A model generated the notes under the pieces. That model was given only the letters and a program-made list of their open reading frames with translations. It made no database searches and was not told the origin of the DNA. From Dehalococcoidales bacterium (GTDB lineage: Bacteria; Chloroflexota; Dehalococcoidia; Dehalococcoidales; RBG-16-60-22), in the NCBI GenBank assembly GCA_016783105.1, contig JADHXF010000031.1, forward strand, positions 1 through 17,973: a DNA stretch of 17,973 bases, written 5' to 3'. A program made the translations under genes and the position numbers. This document shows, in pieces, positions 7,552 through 15,163 of the stretch (positions within the stretch are counted from its first letter, which is position 1; each line of letters opens with the position of its first letter).

Positions 7552-7584
7552 TATATGTTGTTTTAGCATCCTCACCCCCTGTGT

Positions 7585-7642
7585 CCCCCTCTCCTTTGAA
7601 GGAGAGGGGGAGGTGGTTAGGTGAGAGGGGCTTCGCCCCTCT
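7585..7642. repeat. Palindromic repeat element: two G/C-rich hairpins between amr genes and the VOC gene
   Basis: Two perfect inverted repeats lie side by side. The first has 12-bp arms (7585-7596 and 7599-7610, CCCCCTCTCCTT with its complement) and a 2-base loop. The second has 8-bp arms AGAGGGGC (7624-7631) and GCCCCTCT (7635-7642) with loop TTC. The purine/pyrimidine-biased unit looks like the short palindromic intergenic repeats that are scattered in many bacterial genomes. It could stall or end transcription between the two halves of the minus-strand cluster. Only one copy is in this window, so repetition in the genome is inferred. Confidence 0.65.
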
Positions 7643-7656
7643 TGAACTCCCCTTTA

Positions 7657-8973
7657 TTATTTATACCTCTTCACCTCAAATTGATACAGTTTTATCGGCT
7701 CGCTGGAGTCGATACCCGCCTTCATGCGGCAGATATCGATTTGCTGGTCAACGGTATCCACGCCCTCAAGGGCGGGCAGCAGCAGGCCCCGGCGGAAATC
7801 GCACTCAACGATGACCCCGTACTTCCTGGGGTCAAGCTCTTTTTTATTTTTGACCGGCCTGGGCCTGGTGAGCACGTCCACGCTGTACTCAAGGCCGTCC
7901 AGTTCCTCGGGGGCAACCGGCGGGAAACGGGGGTCGCGGGTGGCGGAACTGACGGCGTTGCTGATAATTTCCTCGGCGACGTTCTTTCCGGTAGGCTCGA
8001 AAGTGCCGATGCAGCCCCTCAGCTCGCCTGATTTATGCAGGGACACGAAAACGCCCGCTTCCTGCTTCATCTCCGGTGTCAGTTCCTGGGGCGGGGAAAT
8101 TACCTTTTCCTCAGTAACATAGGTCTCGACAGTATCCCGGGCCAGCTGTACCAGAGGGTGCATTTCAACGGCTTTGATGATGATGCCCGCATAGCCGACT
8201 ACCGCCGAATAGTCGCCGGACGTATCACCGCTGGTCTGGTATTTCACCAGTTCGGCTGAGGTGGCGCCAAGCTCCCTGGCTGCGGCGATGAGGCTGGCGA
8301 CCGGCGCAACGCCGCACATGGAGATATTGTACTCCTCAACCCGCCGGAACAGCTCGTCCTCGTCAAGGCGTAATACGGCGTCTATCGCCTGCCGGTCCTT
8401 CCGGGCGGCAACATCGTGCGGTTCATAGTGGGTCATGTCGCTGCTGGCCATTATCACCGCTTCCCGTCCGGTATCTTTAATGGCCCTGGCCATCTCCGTG
8501 CCGATTTCTTTGTAAACGTCGATGCTGGCAAAGGATAGCGTTATGGGCACAATTCGGATGTCCGGCTTGAAATACTGCAGAAAAGGAAGCTGGACTTCAA
8601 TGGAATGCTCAAACAGATGGGCGGCATCGTCCTCCTGCAGGTGGCGTGTTATGCTCAGCAGGTGCCGGGCCAATTCCGCATCAATCTCCACCTCGCCGAA
8701 GGGTGTTTGCCACGTGCCCTGTGCCATGATGCTCAGGGGCTTGCCCTTTCCCGTGTGGTTCGGCCCGAGGATGATGAAGGTATCTTTGAATTTGACTCTG
8801 GAGATGACCGCCCCCGCCACCGGCCCGGAATAAACGTATCCGGCGTGGGGGCAGACCAGGCCGATAACGTCCTGTTTCTCTGCCTCCTTATCCACCATCT
8901 TTTCAATCATTGTCCTGAGTTGGGAAGCTGATGAGGGGTAAAACTGTCCGGCGACCACTGGCTGCCTGCTCAT
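7657..8973 (-). CDS. amrB/amrA: MEMO-AMMECR1 fusion protein (AmmeMemoRadiSam system proteins B and A in one chain)
   Basis: 438 residues, two domains. Residues 1 to about 268 are MEMO-like (related to extradiol dioxygenases): [10 protein letters not shown] (41-50), ILGPNHTG (68-75), [10 protein letters not shown] (177-186) and MCGVAP (219-224) supply the conserved His43, His73, Asp179, His182 and Cys220, which match the metal-site residues of human MEMO1. Residues about 272-438 are AMMECR1, with the invariant LRGCIG (318-323), RDPRFPPV, and the [14 protein letters not shown] finish. The two are separate proteins in many organisms and fused in others. The radical SAM partner is encoded 15 bases upstream. 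AAGGAG lies 7 bases before the ATG. The system's reaction is not known; recent eukaryotic work links MEMO1 to iron or copper handling. Confidence 0.93.
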   Translation of the reverse strand: MSRQPVVAGQFYPSSASQLRTMIEKMVDKEAEKQDVIGLVCPHAGYVYSGPVAGAVISRVKFKDTFIILGPNHTGKGKPLSIMAQGTWQTPFGEVEIDAELARHLLSITRHLQEDDAAHLFEHSIEVQLPFLQYFKPDIRIVPITLSFASIDVYKEIGTEMARAIKDTGREAVIMASSDMTHYEPHDVAARKDRQAIDAVLRLDEDELFRRVEEYNISMCGVAPVASLIAAARELGATSAELVKYQTSGDTSGDYSAVVGYAGIIIKAVEMHPLVQLARDTVETYVTEEKVISPPQELTPEMKQEAGVFVSLHKSGELRGCIGTFEPTGKNVAEEIISNAVSSATRDPRFPPVAPEELDGLEYSVDVLTRPRPVKNKKELDPRKYGVIVECDFRRGLLLPALEGVDTVDQQIDICRMKAGIDSSEPIKLYQFEVKRYK

Positions 8974-8988
8974 TTTAGTTCTCCTTGA

Positions 8989-10005
8989 TTACGTTCTAAA
9001 GTTGAGTTCCGCGCCGCAGAACCGGCACCTGGAACCCTCAAGCCCCAATATTTCAGCATCGTAGCCCAGCCTCTGCACCACGAGCTTGCCGCAGGAGTAG
9101 CAGACCGTGTTTTCGCTCTGGTGGCCGGGAACGTTTCCCGCATAGATGAATTTTAAACCGGCCTTTCGGCCGATGTCATAAGCGTGTTCAATGGTGGCGA
9201 TGGGCGTGGCGGGCAGGTGCATCAGGTGGTGGTGAGGATAAAAGCGGGTAACATGCCAGGGAGTCAGTTCACCCAGCTCGTCTTTTATCCAGCGGGCAAT
9301 GCCTTCGAGCTGCGTGTCATCGTCATTCATCGTCGGGATAATATTGGTAATCACCTCAACATGCATCTGCCACTTTTCCTTGGCCCTTTTGGCCACCTCA
9401 AGAATGCCCCGCCAGTCGGGTATCCTGGCCAGGTCACGGTAGAAGGCATCGGAAAAACCCTTGATATCAACCCGCCAGGCGTCCAGATAGGGACCGATGG
9501 TGTCCAGGGCCTCCGGAGTAATGTAGCCGTTGGTCACATATACCGTATAGAGGCCGTTTTGCTTGGCCAGCCTGGCGGAGTCGAATGTGTATTCAAACCA
9601 GATGGTCGGCTCGTTGTAGGTCCAGGCAATGCCCTGGCAATGGTACTGCCTGGCGAGGTCGATGGCTGTCTGGGGGGGGATATCCTGGGAGCGGCGCCAC
9701 GGTTCATTATCCGGCGGGCAGGAAATTTCCCAGTTCTGGCAGTGTTGGCAGTGAAAGTTGCATCCCCACCCCCCGATGGAGAAGGCGAGCGAGCCGGGGT
9801 AGAAGTGGAAAAGGGGTTTCTTTTCTATCGGGTCGGCCGCCACCGATGACGCCTTGGCGTAGTTCAGGTTATATAAAATGCCGTCGCGATTCTGGTACAT
9901 GCGGCAGACGCCGGACTTATCTGGATTTATGGTGCAACGCCACTGGCAGGTATTACATCGTACCCTGGAGTCGGGCAGCTTTTGGTAGAGCATTGCTTCG
10001 GGCAT
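8989..10005 (-). CDS. amrS: AmmeMemoRadiSam system radical SAM enzyme
   Basis: 338 residues. The radical SAM cluster motif is CNFHCQHC (Cys82, Cys86, Cys89, CX3CX2C), following the family opening GSLAFSIGGWGC. The N-terminus carries a four-cysteine group, CNTCQWRC plus GVC (Cys17, 20, 24, 34), and the C-terminus has CYSCG and CRFCGAEL, probably a zinc ribbon. TYNEPTIWFEYT, YVTNGY and DIKGFSD are conserved strands of the AmrS / pyruvate-formate-lyase-activating-enzyme-like branch. By family it cleaves S-adenosylmethionine to a 5'-deoxyadenosyl radical; the substrate is unknown. It is the first gene of the minus-strand cluster, with GAGG 8 bases before the ATG and an AT-rich palindromic promoter region just upstream. 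The MEMO-AMMECR1 gene follows directly. Confidence 0.95.
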   Translation of the reverse strand: MPEAMLYQKLPDSRVRCNTCQWRCTINPDKSGVCRMYQNRDGILYNLNYAKASSVAADPIEKKPLFHFYPGSLAFSIGGWGCNFHCQHCQNWEISCPPDNEPWRRSQDIPPQTAIDLARQYHCQGIAWTYNEPTIWFEYTFDSARLAKQNGLYTVYVTNGYITPEALDTIGPYLDAWRVDIKGFSDAFYRDLARIPDWRGILEVAKRAKEKWQMHVEVITNIIPTMNDDDTQLEGIARWIKDELGELTPWHVTRFYPHHHLMHLPATPIATIEHAYDIGRKAGLKFIYAGNVPGHQSENTVCYSCGKLVVQRLGYDAEILGLEGSRCRFCGAELNFRT

Positions 10006-10023
10006 GATTCATGCCTCGCTGGT

Positions 10024-10045
10024 TATAATTAACTTAATTATATCA
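10024..10045 (-). promoter_or_regulatory. Extended -10 promoter of the amr operon inside a 19-bp palindrome
   Basis: Minus strand TGATATAAT (10037-10045) is an extended -10 box. It is embedded in a perfect 19-bp inverted repeat, TATAATTAA-C-TTAATTATA (10024-10042). No good -35 box stands 16-18 bases upstream, as expected of extended -10 promoters. Predicted start is near 10030, giving a leader of about 25 nt. The palindrome could be an operator covering -10 to +7. Confidence 0.45.
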
Positions 10046-10107
10046 CTCCACCAGCGTCAATTATAGACCTTAAGAATACAGCATAAAAGTGTTGCCATGC
10101 TTTTCCC

Positions 10108-10136
10108 TTTACGAAAGAGGGATAAGGAATTATAAT
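10108..10136 (+). promoter_or_regulatory. Predicted sigma-70 promoter of the phosphotransacetylase-family gene
   Basis: -35 TTTACG (10108-10113), 17-base spacer, perfect -10 TATAAT (10131-10136). Expected start near 10143, leader about 44 nt to the ATG at 10187. It is divergent from the amr promoter about 65 bases away. Confidence 0.6.
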
Positions 10137-10186
10137 GAAAAAGCGCGTTACAGTTGTTATGAACGAAGTATCTGGAGGCACGCTAA

Positions 10187-11212
10187 ATGGTTGCTTTATT
10201 TGTAGTTTCAGCGCAGGCGGCATCTGGTAAAACCACCGTTGCTACTGGCCTTGGCCGGCAGTTGCTGGGTGAAGGTAAGAAGGTCGGTTTCCTCAGGCCG
10301 GTGGTTGGGGAAAAGCCATCGGCAAGCCCGGCAGGTGACGCCGTGTTTGCCAAGCAGGCGCTGGGTTTAACAGAGGACGTCAAGTTAATAAGTCCGTCGC
10401 TTGATGGCGGGAAGACCCTGGCGGATAAGGCCAGGGAGGCTTACATTGAAGTTTCCCAGAACAAAGACGTGGTAATTGTTGAGGGATATTGCGGGCCAAC
10501 GCCGGACGACGGCGACAGTAAAACCGCGTACGAAATTGCCCGCGCCTTGAAAGCCAGAGTAATCATTGTGGAGGGCTATGCCAGCGGGAAATCGGCGCCG
10601 CAGTACATGGATAGCTATCTCGGTTTCGGTGATGATTTGCTTGGTTTCATCCTGAACAAGGTGCCGAAGCAGCAACTGAAGCGCACCTGCGAAGAGCTCA
10701 CCTCCAGGTTCACCGGGTCAGAAATGCGCATTCTCGGCGTCCTGCCCGAGGACAGGGCACTGGTTTCTTTTACCGTGGGCGAACTGGCGGAGCAGATAAA
10801 CGGAGAGATGCTCAACAACGCGGAAAAATCGGTGGCGCTGGTGGAAAATGTCATGGCCGGGGCCATGTGCGTTGATTCCGGCCTGGACTACTTCGGCCGT
10901 AAGGGCAATAAAGCGGCGGTGGTCAGGAACGACCGACCGGACATGCAGATGGCGGCGCTGGAAACCTCAACCAGGTGTCTCGTTATCAGTGGCGGCGGGG
11001 AGCCAATTGACTACGTCCGCTTCCGGGCAGATGAGAAAGGCATTCCCATAATCACGACCCGGAACGATGCGGACACGGTCATCAGGCGTATCGAGGATTT
11101 ACTGGATGGTACCAGGTTTCATCAGGAGAAAAAATTGACCAGGCTGGCCGAAATCCTGAAATCGAACCTCGACTTTAAGGCAATCCATGACGGACTGGGC
11201 CTGTCTACTTGA
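10187..11212 (+). CDS. Phosphotransacetylase-family protein: dethiobiotin-synthase-like P-loop domain plus DRTGG domain, no catalytic PTA domain
   Basis: 341 residues. Residues 1 to about 200 form a BioD-like (AAA_26) NTPase: the deviant P-loop SAQAASGKTT (8-17), VVIVEGYCG (95-103) as the switch strand, and VIIVEGYASGK (125-135). Residues about 205-310 are a DRTGG domain, recognisable by ENVMAGAMCVDSGLDYF and RCLVISGGGEPI; the name-giving motif is degenerate (NDRPDMQ). The same two domains stand in front of the catalytic domain in long phosphate acetyltransferases; here the catalytic part is absent, so it is not itself a Pta enzyme. A sensory or regulatory role in acetyl-CoA/acetate metabolism is possible but is inference. 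GGAGG stands 8 bases before the ATG. It seems to be a single-gene transcript with a strong promoter. Confidence 0.85.
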   Translation: MVALFVVSAQAASGKTTVATGLGRQLLGEGKKVGFLRPVVGEKPSASPAGDAVFAKQALGLTEDVKLISPSLDGGKTLADKAREAYIEVSQNKDVVIVEGYCGPTPDDGDSKTAYEIARALKARVIIVEGYASGKSAPQYMDSYLGFGDDLLGFILNKVPKQQLKRTCEELTSRFTGSEMRILGVLPEDRALVSFTVGELAEQINGEMLNNAEKSVALVENVMAGAMCVDSGLDYFGRKGNKAAVVRNDRPDMQMAALETSTRCLVISGGGEPIDYVRFRADEKGIPIITTRNDADTVIRRIEDLLDGTRFHQEKKLTRLAEILKSNLDFKAIHDGLGLST

Positions 11213-11263
11213 TTTTTATTAAATAGCAATTGAGTTACTAATACAAAGACGTTTTCCCGGTAA

Positions 11264-11291
11264 TTTACTCAGGGGCTGAACATAGTATATT
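11264..11291 (+). promoter_or_regulatory. Candidate promoter of the purM operon
   Basis: -35 TTTACT (11264-11269), 16-base spacer, -10 TATATT (11286-11291). Expected start near 11298, 27 nt before the purM ATG. The 112-base gap holds no clear terminator for the gene upstream. Confidence 0.4.
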
Positions 11292-11324
11292 TGTTACGCT
11301 GAATCAGGGTATAAGGTATCTTCT

Positions 11325-12341
11325 ATGGGCAGTAAAGCAGTCAAGCATACCTATGGCGCCGCTGGAGTCAACATTGATGTCGCGGCAAAGGCCAAGGCGC
11401 TGATTGGGAAACAGGCAAAGACTACCCACCGCCCCGAGGTTTTGGGCGGCGTCGGCTTCTTCGGCGGACTTTTTGAGCTTAAAGGGTATAAGCAGCCGGT
11501 TCTCGTCTCCAGTGCGGACGGCGTCGGCACCAAGCTGAAGATAGCCGTGGCCCTGGGCAAGCATGATACCATCGGCATTGACCTGGTCAATCACTGCGTT
11601 AATGACATTTTCGCCTGCGGGGCGGAGCCCCTGTTCTTTCTCGATTACATTGCCATGGGCAAGCTTGTGCCGGAACAGGTGGCAGCGATTGCCCAGGGAC
11701 TGGCGCAGGCCTGCCGGGAGGTCGGCTGCGCCCTCATCGGCGGGGAGACCGCCGAGATGCCCGGGCTGTATTCCGGTGAAGATTATGACCTCGTCGGCTT
11801 CATCATCGGGGTGGTGGAGAAAGAAAAAATAATCAGGGGAGATAACATCGAGGCTGGCGATGCCGTTATTGGCCTGCCCTCGAGCGGGCTGCATACCAAT
11901 GGCTACTCGCTGGTGCGTAAAATTTTCGGGCTCGACCAGCTGAATAAGCATTATGCGGAACTGGGGCGGATGCTGGGGGAGGAGCTTTTAGAGCCGCACC
12001 GCTGCTACTACAACCAGCTGAAGCCGCTGCTATCTTCGGTCAGGGGAATAGCGCACATCACCGGCGGTGGCCTGGTAGATAATATCCCCCGGGTGCTGCC
12101 GGACGGACTCGCCGTGCGCCTGGATAAGAAATCCTGGGCGGTTCCCCCGATATTCAAACTGATTCAGGACAGGGGAAATGTTGACCCGGATGAGATGTTC
12201 CGGGTATTCAATATGGGCATCGGCATGACGCTCATCTGCGCGCCTGAAAATATCCCCGGGCTTGCGGGGCAGTTATCCGGCGCCAAAGTGATTGGCGAGG
12301 TGGTACGGCAGGTGGGGGGTGGAAGAGTGATTATAGAGTGA
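11325..12341 (+). CDS. purM: Phosphoribosylformylglycinamidine cyclo-ligase (AIR synthase)
   Basis: 338 residues, the usual length. PurM closes the imidazole ring, turning FGAM and ATP into AIR, the fifth step of purine synthesis. Family blocks are YGAAGVNID (10-18), SSADGVGTKLK (62-72), HCVNDIFACGAEPLFFLDY (90-108), LIGGETAEMPGLY (137-149, nucleotide site), GLPSSGLHTNGYSLVR and AHITGGGLVDNIPRVLP. All expected residues seem present. The ATG has AAGG 8 bases upstream, a modest site. It opens a five-gene plus-strand run; the next gene starts inside its stop codon, at a GTG overlapping by 4 bases, a typical sign of translational coupling. Confidence 0.97.
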   Translation: MGSKAVKHTYGAAGVNIDVAAKAKALIGKQAKTTHRPEVLGGVGFFGGLFELKGYKQPVLVSSADGVGTKLKIAVALGKHDTIGIDLVNHCVNDIFACGAEPLFFLDYIAMGKLVPEQVAAIAQGLAQACREVGCALIGGETAEMPGLYSGEDYDLVGFIIGVVEKEKIIRGDNIEAGDAVIGLPSSGLHTNGYSLVRKIFGLDQLNKHYAELGRMLGEELLEPHRCYYNQLKPLLSSVRGIAHITGGGLVDNIPRVLPDGLAVRLDKKSWAVPPIFKLIQDRGNVDPDEMFRVFNMGIGMTLICAPENIPGLAGQLSGAKVIGEVVRQVGGGRVIIE

Positions 12342-13042
12342 TAAAGGCAATGGGCACAGCGCGGGCTGAGGACATAATCGCCAGGATAAAGTCGCTTGCC
12401 AATCCTAAAAATGTGGAGGGGATGGCGCGATTTGGCATAAATCCGACAAACACCTACGGAGTATCTATTCCGATTTTGAGGAAGATGGTCAGGGAGATAG
12501 GCAAAGACCATGAGCTGGCGCTGGAGCTCTGGGAGACCGGCATCCACGAGGCGAGGATGCTCGCCTGCTTCATTGACCGGCCCGATATGGTTACCGAGGA
12601 ACAGCTGGAAAGCTGGGTGAAGAATTTTGATTCCTGGGATGTCTGCGACCAGTGCTGCAGCAACCTTTTTGACCGCACCGGGCTTGCTTATAAAAAGGCG
12701 GTGGAATGGTGTGGAAGGGAAGAGGAATTTGTCAGACGGGCCGGGTTTGTCCTGATGGCCTGCCTGGCGGTGCACGATAAGAAAGCGGGCGACCAGGCAT
12801 TCATTGAGTTTCTGCCATTGATAAAGACGCATTCCAGGGACGAACGCAACTATGTGAAAAAGGCGGTCAACTGGGCACTGAGGCAGATTGGCAAGCGCAA
12901 CCAGAATTTAAACGAGGTGGCGATAAAAACCGCCGAAGAGATAAGACAGATGGATTCCAGGAGTGCGCGCTGGATTGCCAGCGATGCCCTTCGGGAACTG
13001 ACCGGTGACGCGGTGCAAAAGAAGTTGGCCGGAGTGAAATAA
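12338..13042 (+). CDS. AlkD-like DNA alkylation repair protein (HEAT-like repeat DNA glycosylase)
   Basis: 234 residues, all-helical HEAT-like repeats, PF08713 type. These enzymes remove alkylated purines (3- and 7-alkyl) from DNA without flipping the base out. FGINPTNTYGVSIPILRKM is the family opening, and FDSWDVCDQ (97-105) contains the W-D-x-x-D pattern, so Trp100 and Asp104 probably match Trp109 and Asp113 of Bacillus cereus AlkD; EEEFVRRAGFVLMA carries the conserved arginine. SRDERNYVKKAVNWALRQIGKRN is the strongest family signature. The GTG at 12338 overlaps the purM stop; an ATG at 12350 is an alternative but has no spaced ribosome site. The gene lies between purM and purH, 22 bases before purH. 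Why a base-excision enzyme is in a purine operon is unexplained. Confidence 0.88.
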   Translation: MIKAMGTARAEDIIARIKSLANPKNVEGMARFGINPTNTYGVSIPILRKMVREIGKDHELALELWETGIHEARMLACFIDRPDMVTEEQLESWVKNFDSWDVCDQCCSNLFDRTGLAYKKAVEWCGREEEFVRRAGFVLMACLAVHDKKAGDQAFIEFLPLIKTHSRDERNYVKKAVNWALRQIGKRNQNLNEVAIKTAEEIRQMDSRSARWIASDALRELTGDAVQKKLAGVK

Positions 13043-13064
13043 GAAATGGACCGGAGGATTTTGA

Positions 13065-14609
13065 ATGCGAGCCATTATCAGCGTTTCAGATAAGGCAGGG
13101 GTTGCTGAATTTGCCCGGGGCTTAAGCAAGCTGGGATTCGAGCTTTTCAGCACCGGCGGTACCAAAAAGGCAATGGCGGAGGCAGGCGTGCCGGTGAAGA
13201 GCATTTCCGAGATAACCGGATTTCCTGAGATACTGGATGGCAGGGTGAAAACGCTGCACCCGATGGTGCACGGCGGACTGCTCGCCCGGCGCGATATACC
13301 GGCGCATATAGCGGAATTAAAGGAAAATAAAATCGAACCGATTGACCTGGTGGCGGTCAATCTATACCCGTTTGTCCAGACGGTGGCCAAAGACGGAGTT
13401 AGCCTGGAAGAGGCGCTGGAAAACATTGATATTGGCGGGCCGACCATGATTCGGGCGGCGGCTAAAAATTTCCCCGGCGTCATCGTCGTTGTTGACCCGG
13501 CGGACTACCAGACGGTGCTGGACAAGTTGAGCCAGGGAAGCCTGCCGCTTGAAGAACGTAAAAAATTAGCTAAAAAGGCGTTCCAGCATGTGGCAGCATA
13601 TGATACCGCCATCGCCCAGTATCTGCGGCAGGGTGAGGAGGGGTTCCCCGATGAGATGACCATTGCCATGAAAAAGCGCTACGGACTCCGCTACGGGGAA
13701 AACCCGCACCAGATGGCTGCCTTCTATGCCGAGCAGGTCGTTGGGGGCAGCCGCGACACTGGCATTACCTGGGCGGAACAGCTCGGTGGCAAGGAACTGT
13801 CCTATAACAACATTCTGGACGCCGATGCGGCCTGGGGCGTGGTTATAGATTTCGCCGCGCCCACAGTGGCTATCATCAAGCACACCAATCCCTGCGGGCT
13901 GGCCTGCCATGATAACGTTGCCGAGGCATACCGTCGGGCGCTCAGTGGCGACCCGGTGGCTGCGTTTGGTGGCATAGTTGCCGTTAATAGAACTGTTGAC
14001 CTTGAGGCCGCGGAAGAGATGAGCAAAACCTTTTACGAAATCGTCATCGCGCCTGAATATGAAGAGGGAGCACTGGCGGTTCTGAAACGCAAGAAGGGCC
14101 TGAGAATCCTGCAGGCAGCACTGCCGCCCGCTTATGGCGTTTCCTATGAGGGATATCTTGATATACGACGTGTGCGGGGAGGTTTCCTTGTCCAGAGTTC
14201 CGATTCTCTGGCCGAGGACAGCATTACCCTGAAGACAGTGACCAAACGGGCGCCAACCGAAGCCGAAGTCAAAGACCTGCTCTTTGCCTGGCGCGCGGTG
14301 AAGCATATAAAGTCCAACGCCATTGTGCTGGCCAGGGACAGAACGCTCATCGGCATGGGCGCCGGGCAGCCCAGTCGAATCGTCAGCGCCCACATCGCCA
14401 GGGAGAAGGCGGGGGAGAAAACAAAGGGTAGCGTGCTCTCCTCCGATGCCATGTTCCCTTTCCCCGATGTCGTGGAGGCGGCGGTGGAGGGTGGAGTTAC
14501 CGCCATCATCCAGCCCGGCGGGTCAATCAGAGATGAAGATTCCATCAAGGCGGCGGATAAATATAATATCGCCATGGTGTTTACCGGTGAAAGGCATTTC
14601 CGGCATTAG
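13065..14609 (+). CDS. purH: Bifunctional AICAR transformylase / IMP cyclohydrolase
   Basis: 514 residues, normal for PurH, which carries out the last two steps to IMP. The N-terminal cyclohydrolase (MGS-like, about 1-195) shows FSTGGTKK (28-35), TGFPEILDGRVKTLHP (51-66) and NIDIGGPTMIRAAAKN (120-135). The C-terminal formyl-transferase has LRYGENPHQ (208-216), ELSYNNILDADAAW and KHTNPCG (272-278), where Lys272 and His273 match the catalytic pair, then GDPVAAFGGIVAVN and the closing SSDAMFPFPD and IIQPGGSIRD. GGAGG stands 7 bases before the ATG. It is third in the purM run, 22 bases before the nicotinamidase. Confidence 0.98.
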   Translation: MRAIISVSDKAGVAEFARGLSKLGFELFSTGGTKKAMAEAGVPVKSISEITGFPEILDGRVKTLHPMVHGGLLARRDIPAHIAELKENKIEPIDLVAVNLYPFVQTVAKDGVSLEEALENIDIGGPTMIRAAAKNFPGVIVVVDPADYQTVLDKLSQGSLPLEERKKLAKKAFQHVAAYDTAIAQYLRQGEEGFPDEMTIAMKKRYGLRYGENPHQMAAFYAEQVVGGSRDTGITWAEQLGGKELSYNNILDADAAWGVVIDFAAPTVAIIKHTNPCGLACHDNVAEAYRRALSGDPVAAFGGIVAVNRTVDLEAAEEMSKTFYEIVIAPEYEEGALAVLKRKKGLRILQAALPPAYGVSYEGYLDIRRVRGGFLVQSSDSLAEDSITLKTVTKRAPTEAEVKDLLFAWRAVKHIKSNAIVLARDRTLIGMGAGQPSRIVSAHIAREKAGEKTKGSVLSSDAMFPFPDVVEAAVEGGVTAIIQPGGSIRDEDSIKAADKYNIAMVFTGERHFRH

Positions 14610-14631
14610 AATCGAAGGCGGGAAGTAATAT

Positions 14632-15159
14632 ATGGCCGATGCGGTTATCGTGGTGGATATGCTGCGGTGCTTTATAGAGCCGGGGAACCCACTGTACGCG
14701 GGGGATAAAGCCCGCGAAATTATCCCCAATGTACAGAAACTGCTGGAGCGAGAACTTGCCCGCGGTTCTAAAATATTCTTCATTTGCGATAACCATGACC
14801 CCGACGACCTTGAGTTCCAGATGTTCCCGCCGCACTGCATTGCCGGCACTCCAGAGGCGGAAATTATTCCCGAGCTGGAAAAATACCGGGGAGAGGTAAT
14901 CCCCAAAAAACGCTACAGCGGCTTTTTTAACACGGCGCTGGAAGCAAAGCTAAAGAAGTTAAAACCTGATAAATTGATAATCTGTGGCGTGCTGACCAAT
15001 ATCTGCGTGATGCATACGGCGGCCGATGCTCGCAATCGTGATTACCGGGTTGAGGTGCCTGTTGACTGCGTGGCCTCGCCGGACGAAAAGGCGCACCAGT
15101 TTGCCCTGGAACACATTGACAAGGTGCTGGGGGCCAAGCTGACCAGCGTGGGAGGGTAG
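14632..15159 (+). CDS. pncA: Nicotinamidase (isochorismatase-like hydrolase)
   Basis: 175 residues of the cysteine-hydrolase fold. The catalytic triad reads Asp9 (VVDM), Lys92 (PKKRYSGF) and Cys125 (GVLTNICV). CDNHD with Asp53 and His55, and FPPHCIAGT with His68, give the D-x-H...H metal site that marks nicotinamidases rather than isochorismatases. The reaction would be nicotinamide to nicotinate and ammonia. The next gene, 4 bases on, is nicotinate phosphoribosyltransferase, the next step of the same pathway, which strongly backs the call. Slightly shorter than Escherichia coli PncA (about 210). The start has GGGAAG before the ATG. Confidence 0.9.
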   Translation: MADAVIVVDMLRCFIEPGNPLYAGDKAREIIPNVQKLLERELARGSKIFFICDNHDPDDLEFQMFPPHCIAGTPEAEIIPELEKYRGEVIPKKRYSGFFNTALEAKLKKLKPDKLIICGVLTNICVMHTAADARNRDYRVEVPVDCVASPDEKAHQFALEHIDKVLGAKLTSVGG

Positions 15160-15163
15160 CCAG

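Noticed and set aside
7540..7575. Twelve-residue N-terminal extension of the VOC protein
   Set aside because: It would code into the repeat edge, and a perfect AGGAGG stands before the internal ATG.
10038..10223. 61-residue minus-strand frame upstream of amrS
   Set aside because: It spans two divergent promoters and the start of the neighbouring gene, and has no ribosome site.
13566..14393. 275-residue minus-strand frame opposite purH
   Set aside because: Antisense shadow of a clear PurH with all motifs; no known domain in the translation.
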